Shown: positions 11,215 to 23,975 of the stretch, one piece after another
How the letters are laid out: each line of letters opens with the position of its first letter
Numbering within the stretch: position 1 is the first letter of the stretch
DNA from: Larix kaempferi
Taxonomy: Eukaryota; Streptophyta; Pinopsida; Pinales; Pinaceae
Assembly: GCA_027924585.1 (NCBI GenBank)
Contig: BSBM01000637.1
Coordinates: forward strand, 310,001-374,000
Reading direction: 5' to 3'
DNA: 64,000 bases
The notes under the pieces: model-generated
Databases searched by the model: none
Told to the model about the DNA's origin: nothing
What the model saw: the letters and a program-made list of their open reading frames with translations, nothing else
Position numbers and translations under genes: made by a program

Positions 11215-11819
11215 TGTTAAATTTTGAGCATTAATTCACAATACTCTTGGATCTTTATTGAGATAATAACATATACAGTATATCAATGCATAACAATCAC
11301 AATAAGCATGACAAGCATCACAAGAATTAAAAGCATGAGAGACAAGAGACACAGAGTTTCCGTGGGGAAAACCCTAAGGTGAAAAACCCCACAACTTCCT
11401 CAGAGATAGAGAGAGCAATGGCTCAACCAAAGTACAACCAAAATACACTTGAGATAGTCTCCTAGTAGCAGATGATCCTCCTCCTCACTAGTGCGCCACT
11501 TTCTAAGTGAGAGAAGTGTGACTTTCCAAATGATTGAAATAGAGATCTCCCGATCTCTATTTATACTAGCCTGTTTTCCCAGTGACCTTATGGGGCCGAC
11601 TTGTCTAGCTAGGTACATCCACAATATAATATATATTTCAGGTTCGACCCCACACATGGTGGTCTAATAACCCATCTCCAAGTACACACACTTGCGACAC
11701 TTGTCAATACACATGACGACACTTCCTTATAGAGGAATAACACATCTCTTATAAGGATACAATAAATATATATGAAATACATAGATGAAATACATTCCGA
11801 AGTTACATATACATCAACA
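11215..11819 (-). repeat. 5' LTR of copia B
   Basis: 605 bp, TG...CA, almost the same length as the J LTRs (606 bp) and clearly the same family. On the minus strand it holds GGGTTATTAGACCACC (11673-11658), a TATA box TATAAATAG (11565-11557), and an 11-bp stem-loop overlapping the box (11537-11562). Confidence 0.9.
11537..11562 (-). promoter_or_regulatory. TATA-proximal hairpin in B LTR
   Basis: Sense strand arm AAATAGAGATC, loop GGGA, arm GATCTCTATTT, an 11-bp perfect stem whose 5' arm contains the downstream half of TATAAATAG. The same structure with a changed stem is in the C LTRs and with shorter stems in E and G. Confidence 0.75.
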
Positions 11820-12862
11820 CTAGTAGCCATGATTGAGTTCAGTCGGTCATTACTCCCATGGATCTGCAATGTATTGGTCGAAAGCCATGTTGTACTACAT
11901 ATAAGATTGTTAGTTCAGAGTCAGTTGTACTGTAGCAACATCCTTAATCCGACAAGTCTTTTGCCATTTTCTTTTTTGTCAAAGAATTTCACCTGTACAT
12001 CCTTAACAGCTTCATGCTTTGGGGGGGATTCTGTTACACCAAAATGTCGTCACCCTTGTGCAAGTGTCACAAGTGTCGCAAGTGTTGTAAATGTCATCGT
12101 CATGACCTAGTGTTGTCATCATGACCATTGCAAGTACCATCATTATGTCCAAGTGTTGTCATCATGACTGTTGTGATAATGTCATCATTATGACCATTGT
12201 GTATACATCCCTGAAGTCATCTGGACCAAGTACTCATTTGGGAGGATTTTTACTCATTTTGTACAACCTTTTGAGAGGTCGTTGCAGGTTGCACACTAGC
12301 AACAGGTGATGTCGTAGGTTGCTCTATAGCAAGTTGCAACGAGGTCTGTTAATGGGAAAAAATAGCCATTTCGAGATCTTTCTCGAAGCTTTCCCATTTG
12401 GTGGCTTATCCCTTATCTCTTGGAGAGCTGGTACTCAACCCCTAACTCATTGGAAAGATCCCCTATCTCTCTCCTACCATCTCTCAACCTATCCTATCCA
12501 TAACCCCATCCACTTAGTCCTATATAAGTGAGGCTCACTCCCATACCAAAGGGAGGAAGACTATGGTATCTACATGCTGGTGAAATCTCTCTTGGGACAC
12601 CTTCACTCACCTCTTGGAGAATTCATACTTCCTTGGAAGGGCTTGGCAATTGGCTTGTGTGGAGAAGGGCTGCTGCGTTAAGTCATTGGTTGTGGTTCTA
12701 TATCTCTATCATGCAATCCTCTATTTGCAGTAATACAAATGCTTTCCACCAATATCATTCTTAATGTGTGATGATGTTGTGTTGTTTACCTGCTTAACTA
12801 TTTACATAGATCTCTTATTGTATAGATGCTCTTTACTCGTTTCTCTTTTCTGTGTCTTAACA
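11820..12862 (+). mobile_element. Element F: 3' fragment and LTR
   Basis: A G-rich tract at about 12020-12028 looks like a polypurine tract and is followed by an LTR-like unit at 12032-12862 (TGTTACACC...CTTAACA, 831 bp) with a TATA box TATATAAG at 12521-12528. Upstream, 11820-12031 would be the last internal bases, cut off by copia B. No coding sequence remains, so the superfamily cannot be named. No second LTR copy is in the window. Confidence 0.5.
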
Positions 12863-13062
12863 GGTCTTGTAGCTTGGATCTGACGACCTCGAGACGTGGA
12901 GAAACATTCGGGAGAAAGGATAGCAAAATCAAAGAGGTAAGACATCTAGTACTTGATCCTTAAGTAGATCTAGGAAACATGTTTGTAGTCTGTTCTATTT
13001 GTTCTAGACTCGCATTGAGCTAGGGAGATCCAGCTCGCCTTCGATCGAGTGGATTGTCCGGT
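12863..13062. other. Short flank between F and G, nothing recognised
   Basis: Two hundred bases with no protein similarity that I can see. The copia G integrase frame stops abruptly at about 13062, just after PSGNKGI, so 13062 is a truncation point of G. Confidence 0.4.
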
Positions 13063-13673
13063 AACAATATTCCCTTGTTCCCAGAAGGATCCAGCTTGGT
13101 CCTCTTTTCTTTTGGAATGTGAATGTATACTGGGCATCCAAATATATTGAGGTGACTTACCTCAGGTCTCTTTCCTATGAACACTTCTTCTTGGGTTTTG
13201 AAATCAAGAGCACTATGAGATAGTCTATTCTTCACATAGACAACAGTCCTAGCTACTTCATCCCATAGATACATAGGTAGGTCTTGATCATGTATCATTG
13301 TATTTACATCTTCCATAATGGTTATATTCGTTCTCTCCACAACACCATTTTGTTGAGTATTGTAGGGAGTGGTTAGTTCCCTCTTGATTCCAGCTTCTTT
13401 ACAAAAGTCTTCAAAGTCCTTTGAAGTATATTCTCTGCCATTATCTATCTCGATTATTTTGATTTTCTTTTCTGAATGATTTTATATCAAGGCTTTGAAC
13501 TCCTTGAACTTTCCAAAGACTTCATTCTTTCCTTTTAGAAAGTACATCCAAGTATTTCTTGAATAGTCATCAATAAATGTAAGATAGTATGCATATCCAC
13601 TCAAAGATGTGGAGGGCATTGGTCCACATACATATGAATTAATTAATTCCAAGGTACTCTTAGTCTTTGTTTC
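13063..13673 (-). pseudogene. Integrase core of G after the insertion
   Basis: Resumes with ETKTKSTLELINSYVCGPM and contains the core motifs FIDDYSRNTW and NTQQNGVVERTN, so the catalytic Asp and Glu positions can be placed. One stop lies in KALI*NHSEKK. The frame ends in non-homologous sequence at 13062. Confidence 0.75.
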
Positions 13674-16600
13674 TGTAACATCCCAATAATATACAATTTT
13701 TATTTTTTTTTAAATAGCAATAAATACTGAAATTGCTAATGCAGAATTAAAATAAATATTTATCTTTTAACCAATGACAAAATACGATAACAACTATTTA
13801 TACTTCTTAGCACAAAATACATCGTTAGTTCTGCTCATGTTTAATTTTAATCTACATGTTGTACTTAATTTTTTGTCTTGTGATATAATTTCTTGATAAA
13901 GTACCGACAATTGTTCTTGGATGATAACGAAGGGGTCCTATGAGGTACCCTGAGGTTTACTTAGCTATGTTTAGCTAAAGCATTTGAACCTGTCTCTTTG
14001 TGCAGAAACGCATGTAAGAGTAATACAACAATTCAAGTGTTAGAGTAATTCCAATTATGTATCGGTTAACCGTCAATGCTTTACAATACTCTAAGTACTT
14101 CTTTTCATGAGGGTCATTAATGGTATGGATCTTTTGTTCTATTTCTCTATTACGTGCTAGTTTACAATTTATAAGTGCTATTTAGATTCCTGCCACTATT
14201 TCTCCATTTTGTAAGGAGTGGTAATATCATGTGTATTATACTTACTCTATGAATTCTTGATTATGTGCTAGATTCCAATGTACACATGGATTCACTTGAA
14301 ATCATCAAATAACTATAGTAGCTCCTATAATTTTCCATTTATAAAATGCATATAGAATTATGCTAATATAGCATCGTCTAATATGATATTACCATCATAG
14401 TTCTATTGTAAATTTGCTACACTATAGGATTGTACCCTTCTAATATAATATTTGCGCATTATAATATAATGTGCAACATTGTGAAAAGATAAGGTAATAT
14501 AAACAAATATTACGATGTACTAAAAGATGCATCCTAAACTATACACTATGTATCAAACCCTTATAAGAAATGCGGCCCTAGTCAAATTAAAATGATATAA
14601 CATATATGTAGACCGAGCATTCGAAAGACTAACACTATGGAAATGAAATGAACCATAAGTTGTAACCCTAAGTCTTGTACTGAGATGTGATAGTGACCAA
14701 GCATTGAATGTTTAGCGTGCTGAAAGGTTTTCGTATCAGCTCTAGCATTAAAGTCACCTGCCTATAGTGTCGAGTGGATTTCCTATTTGGTGCCATCGTG
14801 GTTGTAGTGCACAATGGTAGTGATCCCAAATGCTTTCAAAGTGTCGAGTTGTACACTAAAATGAACCTTGGTTGACAGAGATGGATGTCGTGATGGTTGT
14901 GTTAATTAATAAGATATTAATGCAGTTGATGCCCAAACTTTGATGTGCTGGGTTGGCATCATCTTCATCGTTTATCTCAGATGCCTTGGGCTTTGGAAAT
15001 GCAAAACCATAGACTTGGTTATGAACTGCGCCGAAGTGGTTTTCTTGGCTTCCATTTCGCTTGGGTGGTGGTAAGGGTGAGAGGCCGACATCCTGCTGCA
15101 ATGTATGGTTTTAGTAGTTTGCTTCTCGAAGGAATCCTTCCCCGAGTTCAATCCTTGGACCTGTTGGACAACTTAAAAGTTGCAGGTGTTTGTTTACTTG
15201 AAGTGCCGAGCCAACAGTTAAACCTCTAAGATGTTTCTAGGAAGTTGTCTCTGGATTTTTTGTGATTAGTTTTTCTGAGAGAGTAGTTGGGACCAGGGTT
15301 GTTTCTTACTGAAAAACAAGATGGTTCTCATGATTTGAATTTCCTCTTTGTTGCGTTTGCTAGATGGCTTCGTCGTTGTCTATTACCAGCGTCTTAAAAT
15401 TGGAGTGGTATTGTACATGTAATGTTTCAGTCAAACAGTGATAGTGTTATCTAATTTTTTTTAATATTAATAACTCTTCCTTCATCGTTTAACCTCAGAA
15501 GGGTTCTTGTGGAAGGTCTTGTATTTCATCGAAGGATTACAGGGTTCGAGAACTTGTGGAAGAAAGACTGCTTGACCACCGGTAAGCCTCAGGGGTTCTT
15601 TACTTCGTAGGTTCTCCTGGCCCGGTGTGGTCGATGCTTGATGTTTGGTGTTACGTTGTAATGGTTCCTGGCAAGTTTTGGCCGGTGATTTTTTTTTGGA
15701 AACCAAAAGACACCAGAGGATGAGATCCTCGGCTTTTCTTGTTACTTTGCTTCGTAGCTTTTCACTGTAAAATTTTGTTGCAGCAAAATACTTTGTTTAA
15801 AAATGTAAATACTAAAGGGATGAACCCTCGTCATTTTTATTGAATACAGTGTTAAGAAACTTTCATAAGTTTTTTCTGTGCGATGTATAAGTTTGGTTAA
15901 AACGATACCATGTGTTGGTAAGAGTTGAGAGTCATGGGATGACTCGCTTCTGTAAAACGGAAGGTTCTGTGCTACAATACTTATAATTTTGTTTTTGAAT
16001 GGAAATAATGGAACTGCGTCTGAAATAAAACACGAGTGGTTTCTAAGTTTATATAATTAGATAGCTTGTTTAGGAACTACTGTGTTGATTTTGGTCGAGG
16101 GCCGTGGCTAGCTTGTTTTAAAAAGTGAAACCCTGTGATCGTGTTGTTTAAAGTTAAGCATGGTGTTAAGACTTGATTTTGGTATTGTATCACCATTAGC
16201 TAACTAATGTGTTTGATGAAGAAAAATCATAAGACTCTTGTCTACAACTCTATCTTGTATAGATAGCTAAGTGTATGTGATAGTTTGAACGATAATAATG
16301 TTTTGGTTTTGCAATTTAAATATAATAAATTGATGTTTACGTTTTCAAGTATTGAGCTTTAAACTGATTGTATGGTAGTATTAGGGTTTTAAAAATGTAT
16401 ACTGTACATGTTGCAAACTTTATACAGTTGAAATTTTAGTCTTAGCAGAACTATAAATTTTGGTAATAAAACCTAGAATAAATCTATTCTGCAAAAATTG
16501 AAATATAGCAGACTGTTTAAATAATGGGAATAATGTTAAGTTTTAATTCATGAATATTGAATGAGAGAAAATAAATGAAAATAAAATGCATTTAACATTT

Positions 16601-17906
16601 CTGTACAAAGGATAATTAAATTTGCAGCTATTAAATTTATAGGGATTATGATGCCTGGACTAAGTAGAATTATAACATTTTATTGTTTAGAAAGAATAGA
16701 ATATACAACATACATATTCAAGTAGGTATTAATACTTGAAAATCTAGTTTCTAAGCATAAATGAAATGTTAACTTAAATTTATATGACAGAAACTACTAT
16801 AATGCCTGCATTATAGTATGTTGAGTATAAATTCTAAATATGAACATATAGTTTTGTATTACAGAAATGACTAGTAAAGAAAGTTAAAGATGTATAGCAA
16901 TGATAATCTATTCATTCATTTGACAATCTGTCTATTGAATCATTCTTCTTAAATTTTCCTTCTCTGTACTAGAGTACGATGCAGAAAGTCCACATGGGGA
17001 AAAATACAGAGAAGATATTTAATCAATCATCTCATTTACTTCACTATCATGAAATCATATTTAGGTCAGACATTGAAACAGTTACTTCTAAATGTCATTA
17101 CTATAAACACTAAATCTACAAATGCAGAAAATCATTTAACTGTAAACAATAAGACAGGACAGTAGAACCTGACTTACTGTAGGAGAAACAAACAACCCAA
17201 GGAGCCTATTCCACCCAACCTACTCCTGAAGACAGCCAAATTACTTGCCTTAGGACCCTCGAGCTTGTTCACTGAACCATTAGGAAGAAGAATCTGTAGA
17301 AGCTTTAGGTAATCTACTTGCAGCAACAAAGTAGTTCATCTAGTCATATAGACTTAACAGTCAAAGAGACCTGCACTAGTACCTCTGGTTCTCTTATCAG
17401 AATATTTTCAGTAGCCTCACAATGCACTTCCACTTAGCCTCCCTATTCGAATCTCTCAGTGATCACCTGATACACTTGAGGAATTATTTATGCAGAAAAT
17501 AATGTAGAGCTGCCTGCTCAATTCGAATTGCCTTATCTAGGCTGCCTAGGCCTTTTAGTGGTTAACCTGGTCATTAATGAGCTAACAACTCTCTTCCACC
17601 CACCTGGGGGATAATGACACAAATTTAGGGGTATTTGTCCCATAACCAACAACTAGTGGTGGATTGCAAATGCTAACATTTGTCCCATGCCTTCTAACAA
17701 CTTCCATTCCTCCTAGTGGGTCAGTGAACACTCATTTAACAGTTCCCTTGGGTGTTTGTCTCCTGTTTTAATTTATTAAATAATAAAAATCAGTCATTAC
17801 AATCATCCTTGACCAAATTTGGTCATAATTACAAAACTTTGTAATTATAATTTAATATAATGTTTTTGCAATAAAATAAATAGTCTCAAAATTTGGGTAG
17901 GTGACA
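13674..17906. mobile_element. 4.2-kb unclassified insertion in G
   Basis: Begins TGTAACATCCC and ends GGTAGGTGACA, so both ends fit TG...CA and form an imperfect inverted repeat. It is flanked by exact GTTTC duplications (13669-13673, 17907-17911), and the integrase frame of G resumes on the other side. I found no internal direct repeat of the ends, no primer site and no retroelement domain. It may be a very long solo LTR or a non-coding (LARD-like) element. It is AT-rich apart from about 14750-15720. Small open frames there (14856-15101, 15482-15706, minus) match nothing I know. Confidence 0.7.
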
Positions 17907-17911
17907 GTTTC

Positions 17912-18517
17912 ACTCTTTGGAAATGGGTTCTTGATATTCTTCCCTTTTGCACATCCTTTGCATGTGCCATCATGATCAATATTTAAGTCTGGAAGTCCTA
18001 TAACTACCTTGCTCACATGAGGTAGTGCTTTGTAGTTAATGTGAGCAAGCCTCCTATGCCATAGCTCATTTGGGCTAGTGGCTTCATGTATAAGGGAAGC
18101 TTCTAGATGGCCCTTGAGTTTGTATAGACTTCCTTCCTCTTCACCAATAACAATTGCATCCTCAATTGATTTTCCTTTGGGCCACATGAGTACTTGCCCA
18201 TTTATGAATGCAACCCTATAGCCTTACTTATCTAAAGCTGAGATAGAGAGTAAGTTCTTCTTCAAACCTGGTACATATAAGATCTCCTTCATCTTCAATG
18301 GGGTTCCAGAATCAATCTTGTAACTTGCTTCACCAACTCCCTTGATGGGATATTGGTAGTCATCTCCAAGGGATACCTTCTGTGGAGAGGTCTTCTCTTC
18401 AAGTTTTGAAAGAGTCTTATTTTGACCTGTCATGTGCTTTGAATCACCACTATCAATGAGCCATGTATCTTCTCCAGGTGTTACTGCCCCAGAGAGTGCG
18501 GATAATAGAACATACTC
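17912..18517 (-). pseudogene. Protease and integrase N-terminus of G
   Basis: Continues from gag. The protease motif reads WLIDSGDSKHMTG, with Asp where Ala is usual in DSGAS. A stop at 18224 (after ISALDK) interrupts the frame. The GAG-pre-integrase region with its zinc-finger part follows (ELWHRRLAHINY; CKGCAKGKNIKNPFP). The frame reaches SETVT at the edge of the 4.2-kb insertion. Confidence 0.78.
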
Positions 18518-19423
18518 TTATGCATCTTCTTCTTCCTCTACTTTAGATATTTTATTTTGAGGCCTTTCCTCCTCTTCTTCTTCACTATCATCTTCTGCTA
18601 GATGAGCTTGATGTCTTTTGTGGTGAAAACCCTTTTTCTTCTTTAGAGGACACTCCTTAGCAATGTGTCCTATTTTGTGACAAGTAAAACATTGGAATGA
18701 GGAGTAATATCTTCTTTGATTAGTTCCTCTTCTCTTTTGAAATCTTTGTGGAGGTTGAGACTCCTTGTGACTATCCTTTTTGAAGTAGGATTCATTCCTT
18801 CTTCTCTTGGTGTGGGTGGCCAAAGCTTGGTCATCTTCCTTAAGCAAGGCTTCTCTGTTGGAAACCCTAGCATCTTCTTGAATGCAATCCTCCCATACCA
18901 CATCAAACTTCATACTTTCTTTTCTGGCACACATAGTTTGGATGAATGACTCCCAAGATCTAGTGAGACCATTTAGAGCAGTCATGACTAGTTCATCTTC
19001 ATCAAGGGTATCTCCAATAGCATCTAGTTGTTCCTTGAACTGGGAAACCCTTGAGAAATAGTTTTGAATGGATTCTCCTTTATTCATCTTGGTGCTCTTC
19101 AATTGAGCTCTCAGGTTCATCTTCCTATTGATGTTTTTTACCTCATACATTCTGGAAAGGGCATCATACATTTCCTTTGGAGTCTTCTTGGATGCCACTT
19201 GGGGAATCAAGTGGTATTTAATAGAATCAACAATGATTCTCTTTTCCCTAATCAAGTCCTTCCTATACTTCTCTTTGGCTTCATCTTCCTCAGGTTCTAC
19301 AACCTCATCCTTGATATATTGGGCAAGATCATTCTCTTCAAGAATGAGACCAATCCTATATTTCCATGCCCAAAAATTCTCTATACCCTCTAACTTGTCT
19401 TCAAGCTTAGTTCTTGGAGCCAT
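18518..19423 (-). pseudogene. gag of copia G
   Basis: About 301 codons from MAPRTKLEDKLEG, a Ty1/copia gag with the UBN2-like capsid region (GESIQNYFSRVSQFKEQL) and a CCHC zinc knuckle CFTCHKIGHIAKEC near the end, followed by an acidic stretch. The ATG at 19423 was chosen because it matches the gag start of B and J. The frame runs into a TAA at 18518, after which the protease follows in the same frame, so this is a broken gag-pol polyprotein, not a separate gag gene. Confidence 0.8.
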
Positions 19424-19899
19424 CTTATCCAGGGGGTAACAGAGATTGAAGTTTCTCAAGAGATAGAATAACACTTACCAGGAGATGTGCTTGATTGAAT
19501 TGAGAATACTGGTGTGTTATGCTTCTGGAAACTTCAACTTTTCACCTTCTGGATCTGCAACAAAATTTCTGGTTTTCTAGTCTTCACTTTTCTAGTTTAC
19601 TGGTGCACAGGTTCGTAGCTTTTCTGGTTCACTGGTGCACAGGTGTGCACTTTTCTGGTTTACTGGTTTTCTGCAATTCTCGTCCAAAACCCAAACTAGG
19701 GTTTGACTTTCTGGGAGTTCTACCCACTCAAAAATTTCGATCTAGGGCTCAAAACTTCGATTTTGAGGAGGGCTATCTAGCCATGCAATCAGAATCCATA
19801 AATACCAACTTTTGTAGAAACCCTAATTTTCACCAGAGGAGGAGAGAGAGGTATTTTCACCTTGTGAAAGATGTCCTATTCAGGATAGCCCTAATACCA
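19424..19899 (-). other. Leader of copia G with primer site
   Basis: Non-coding leader. The primer site is TGGTATTAGGGC on the minus strand (19899-19888), a diverged form of the initiator-Met site TGGTATCAGAGC, lying directly inside the LTR. Confidence 0.7.
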
Positions 19900-20403
19900 T
19901 GTTAAGTTTAGCCTAATTTCACAAGAAAGATCACTGAAAGAAACACAATCACAAGATAGACAAAGATTTACCCTCGAAAACCTTCATGGGGTAGAAAACC
20001 CAGCAAAGCTTTCTTCAATATAGATAATCAACCAATACAAAGATGTAGTCCTCAACAAGAGATCCTTCTCCTCCTATGCAGAACTCTCTCTCTCTCTCCT
20101 ATGCACCAATCACAAGTGAGTGAATGAATGGTATAAATGAGGAACACGCCTCCTCTATTTATACTTGTGTTCTAACTGAATTTTCACCCTAATGGGGCCG
20201 ACCTCTCTTAAGAGATTCTTATAACCCCTAAACAACTAACTCAGGGCCGACCTCACATGGGAGATCTAATCATTCTAGTTACCATACTTTATCGGAGGAA
20301 TAAACATCTCCGGATATACAATAGGGTCACCACGGAGGAATGGAACATCTCCAAAATAATAAAGTACAAATATAATATTCTTAGAAGTTACAATATTTCA
20401 ACA
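19900..20403 (-). repeat. 5' LTR of copia G
   Basis: 504 bp, TGTTGAAATATTG...AACTTAACA on the minus strand. TATAAATAG lies at 20163-20155. At 20131-20164 a long imperfect palindrome has GTATAAAT and GAGGA pairing with TCCTC and ATTTATAC (one bulged base, loop ACACGCC), so a TATA box sits on both strands. The outside bases are AAGAA (20404-20408). Confidence 0.85.
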
Positions 20404-20408
20404 AAGAA

Positions 20409-22515
20409 CACAATTGGGAAAATAAATATACAGAGATGAAGGAATGGTGAATCCGAGATAAAAAATGGACCAACAAATCTAATAATCGCATGGTATAAAA
20501 AATATGAAATTACCTGATTGCACCTCTGCTTGCCATCCATGGAAACCTTAAAGACCTCATTGTGAAATCCATAGTAAGCCGATACCACGATGGAAAAATA
20601 TGGTTAGATGAACTTTTTGAAATCAGTGATTCCCTCATTGCACATATTATAGGGTTTCCAATAAAATGACTACCAGTACTAATCACAACTAAGCCTTTGG
20701 AGATAGTTGAGGAATTTACAGGTACACCATAAGGAAAATAACCCCAAAGGACTCATAATTAGAAAAGTCACTTATGCCACCATTAATTGGCAACAACAAT
20801 AATCTAACTGTGACTCACAAGTTCCAATCAACCATCCGACTTAAATCTTGAAATGCTTGAAGAAGTGAAGGCTATTGCTCACGAAGCCAAAATATTCAAT
20901 TGGGATGAACACCTAGTGACAATAGTCTATACCAACCATGCTAAATTCCAAGATACCAATTGAGAAATTAGGTTCCCATTGCTACTTATATGGATAGTGA
21001 TGGAAAAAATAGCACCAGTCGATGAACTGGTATTTACCGACACAAAATCCCTAATAATGAATAACTTCAGAATATTTATAGCCAAGGGATCACCGAAAGG
21101 ATCTAACTACACTAAGTCACTGTTGGAACATTGGTTCAAAGTTGTAAATATTAAGTGCGACTCATGGAGAGTACCCCATCACATCCATCGCAACTTGCCT
21201 TGGTTGATGCATATCCAACCTGACCTCAACCACACTAGGTTCTGGTATTTTCATGGTGAAGGACGAGACCCCTAATAGATAGATTATTACCTAAATGTAC
21301 AATATTTATTTAATGATATATTCCTGTAGTTGAATACTATGCTTCCAGTTCTGACTCTGGATTATTCCTCATTGCCAGAGTTGATATAACCCCTCCTAGA
21401 TAGTGAGGTAGAATACCAATATGAAACTTCATTATATGTCACCACATTTGGTTTATAGGATGAGCCGACAGATAATCCATTAGCAATTTCCCCTTCATCT
21501 AGAAAAAGGAAAGAGCTAGTCATTGAACCGATTGGTGAACTGACCAAAGATGATGGAAAGAGCCCCTCATTAAAGAAGGAATCAATCCATAATTCAATGA
21601 ACCACATTTATGGGGGAATATTGACCAATTCATTGAGAAAATTCTCACATTCTAGCAGTGTTTCAAGGGTAAATCCATCCCACAACATTCGAAGAAAAGG
21701 AAACAATTGTTGTTCACTACAACCGAAGCAGACTTAGTCGGTTTATGAGAATAGGCTAAGTCCATTCTAATTGAAGCTACAAAAAATAATGTCACCATAG
21801 AGCATTAGATCCAGAAAAACTTTGTAGAACGGAGATACCATCATAGATGATAGCATCATGAGTAACCATAGTGTCGTCACAACCCCCTAAAAAATATCTA
21901 AAGTTAACGATAAGGTATCATGAGGAGGACCATATATAATTTTTGGATGAATCCTTGCCTCCCTCCCTAACACAATTAGAAGAAGAAAAACCCTCAATTC
22001 AATGCCATACCTCACCTCCTTAACCATTACCCTTGAAATGACTTAGCTGATTGGTTTTTTGTCCCACATATTTCCACAACTAACATAGTTAACCACTAGT
22101 GGCCCAATACTTGACACAAAAAATCCACCTAAACACTTGGCCATGTTACCTCTTACTCCATCACCAGCTTCCAAATCACCAAAGAAAAAAATTAATATTC
22201 CCTCCATTAAATCCCTTCTAAAAGGTTTATCGTCATAGACTCCTCTCATTACATCCACTATTCCCTTGCCATTTTGATGACTACTTCAAATGTCACCCCA
22301 TCTCCCTTTCCAACAAGCTCAATCTCCTACCACACCATAGTCAAAACATTCAACCATTCGACTGATCCCATTATTACCCACTTGAATCTTCAACTAACCA
22401 GTTTTATATTAACTTTACTAACCTCCATAGTCTCGACCATTTCATTGACCCTCGTCTCAACTATGAGTACATCTACCATCCTAGTTGTCATTCCCAATAC
22501 TTACCAGATACCTAA
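20409..22515 (+). pseudogene. Decayed plus-strand coding sequence, unknown
   Basis: From about 20531 to 21900 one plus-strand frame shows stretches of plausible protein with many stops: HDGKIWLDELFEIS, then a 98-residue open stretch (20979-21275), then SSRKRKELVIEPIGELTKDD. From 21900 to 22515 only low-complexity, Ser/Thr/Pro-rich remnants are visible. The first block recalls uncharacterised proteins carried by plant transposable elements, but I cannot name a family. No LTR or target duplication frames this segment, so its ends are set by the neighbours G and E. Confidence 0.35.
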
Positions 22516-23132
22516 TGTTAGTTTTTCATCATTCAATTCAATATGGTCTAGGATCTTAAATGAGAGAACAACATGTACAGCATATCAAGCATAAGAGACA
22601 AGACAAGAGACACAAAGTATTTTACCAAGGAAAACCAAGAAGGTGAAAAACCCCGCAATTTCCTCAAAGATAGAATGAGCACCAATACAAAGATCACAAA
22701 TATCAAACCCTAAGACAAGAGATAGTATCCTATCAACATCTCCTTCTCCACTTGTGCGCACTCCTCCTCTCTCTCACTAATGCGAAGTGAGTGAGTGAAT
22801 GAATGAATAAATGAGAGAGTCACACTCTCTATTTATACTTTACTTTGACTTTCCTTTTACTCTAACTGGGCCGACCTCCCTTAGGAGAGTCTAATAACCC
22901 TTTACCACTTGTCACTGGGCCAACCGCACTAGGGTGGTCTAATAACCCTTTAACCCAAACTGAGATGACCCCTCTAAGGTGGTCTAATAACCCATCAAAT
23001 ATAAGTTGTGACACTTGCAAATACAAATGACGACACTTTTGATTGGAGGAATAATACATCTCCATCAAGAATACAATAAGGTACAAATGTAATACATAGG
23101 AGAATATCTTCCAAAGTTAAAATACATTAACA
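22516..23132 (-). repeat. 3' LTR of copia E
   Basis: 617 bp. It carries GGGTTATTAGACCACC-type motifs and, after the TATA box, a stem of AGAGAGT with ACTCTCT around a 3-nt loop (22814-22830). Confidence 0.8.
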
Positions 23133-23975
23133 CTCCCTCTTAACTAGGAAGGTATTCTCTTGACACAAGTCATCAATACATATAGTCACAAGTCTTCAAT
23201 TCCGGAGCTGGATCATCGTCACTGGATCATAGATCATCCTCGTCACTATTGTTGTACTCGTTATCTCGATCACTGGGATATCTCTCAATTCTTCTCGTAA
23301 TAGGAAGTTCTACAGAGCCAACCCTTTTTCATGCTGGATGTAGGCCTAGCCTCCTGTAGGTCTTCATCATCTCTGCGAGCTTTCCATCCTGTGGAATTCT
23401 CAGGGCTAATTACATGCGTCAACAAAAACTCGAAAGAGCATGCCAGGACTTTTACGAGCTTACTTCTCAACCTATCGGATCTCCCAGGATCTTTTCCATG
23501 TGACCACCACAAAACCTCGAAAGAGCATCCCAGGACTTTTACGAGCACACAGCTCAACCTATCGGATCTCCCAATATCTTTTACATGTGGTTAGGAAAAA
23601 CCTTAAAAGAGTGTCTTGCAACCTGCAAGATCTCTAAAGAGCATCCTGGGACTTTTACGAGCACACAGCTCAACCTATAGGATCTACAGGACTGATTACA
23701 TGCCTTCTGTAGCAAAACCTCCAAAGAGCCTCCTAGGACTTTTATGAGCACACAGCTCAACCTATCAGATCTCCCAGGATCTTTTCTATGCTACTTGCAC
23801 AACCTGTCCATGGCCACAGAGTATCGACCTGATACTCATGATCCACTTGATCATCCTCGCATGGAGCATCCTCCTGATGCTCATGATTGTACTGATCATC
23901 ATCATACAATACATCATATTGATGTACAACATTTGGAGCATCGAACTGATGCTCATCACATATGATCATCCTGAG
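23133..23975 (-). repeat. 3' UTR repeats and hairpins of E
   Basis: Perfect stem-loops lie at 23821-23835 (stem GTATC), 23864-23882 (GAGCATC), 23910-23926 (TACATC) and 23936-23954 (GAGCATC). The 23390-23800 part holds diverged copies of the repeat that follows the hairpin array in J and C. Confidence 0.75.

Larger units (their letters stand above)
7413..11819 (-). mobile_element. Copia element B, 3' end cut by gypsy A
   Basis: Minus-strand Ty1/copia element: 5' LTR 11819-11215, primer site, leader, then gag-protease-integrase-RT-RNase H down to 7413, where gypsy A starts. The missing 3' part should lie beyond A, off the left edge. The bases outside the LTR are CTAGT (11820-11824). B is in the same family as J but keeps the normal integrase-to-RT linker that J and C have lost. 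Confidence 0.9.
13063..20403 (-). mobile_element. Copia element G, truncated
   Basis: Minus-strand copia: 5' LTR 20403-19900, primer site, gag, protease, integrase, cut at 13062 so RT, RNase H and the 3' LTR are lost. It is related to B and J but clearly a different family (504-bp LTR, different gag). A 4.2-kb insertion (13674-17906) splits the integrase. Confidence 0.85.
22516..23975 (-). mobile_element. Copia element E: 3' LTR and 3' UTR only
   Basis: The LTR (22516-23132, TG...CA) resembles the C LTRs; inside it comes the polypurine tract (minus GAGGGAG, 23133-23139) and a 3' UTR with repeats of about 80 bp (23390-23800) and a hairpin array (23821-23975). At about 23975 the sequence passes straight into the integrase of gypsy D, with no target duplication, so E is broken within its hairpin array. 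RNase H and everything upstream of it are missing. Confidence 0.75.

Noticed and set aside
12032-12862. F as a complete solo LTR
   Set aside because: A polypurine-like tract sits directly upstream and copia B interrupts that side, so a 3' LTR of a truncated element is simpler; no target duplication is visible.
14856-15706. Small frames in the 4.2-kb insertion as genes
   Set aside because: Short, overlapping on both strands, no motif or start context supporting them.
20979-21275. 98-codon plus-strand open frame as a separate gene
   Set aside because: It is part of a longer decayed frame with stops on both sides; no family recognised.
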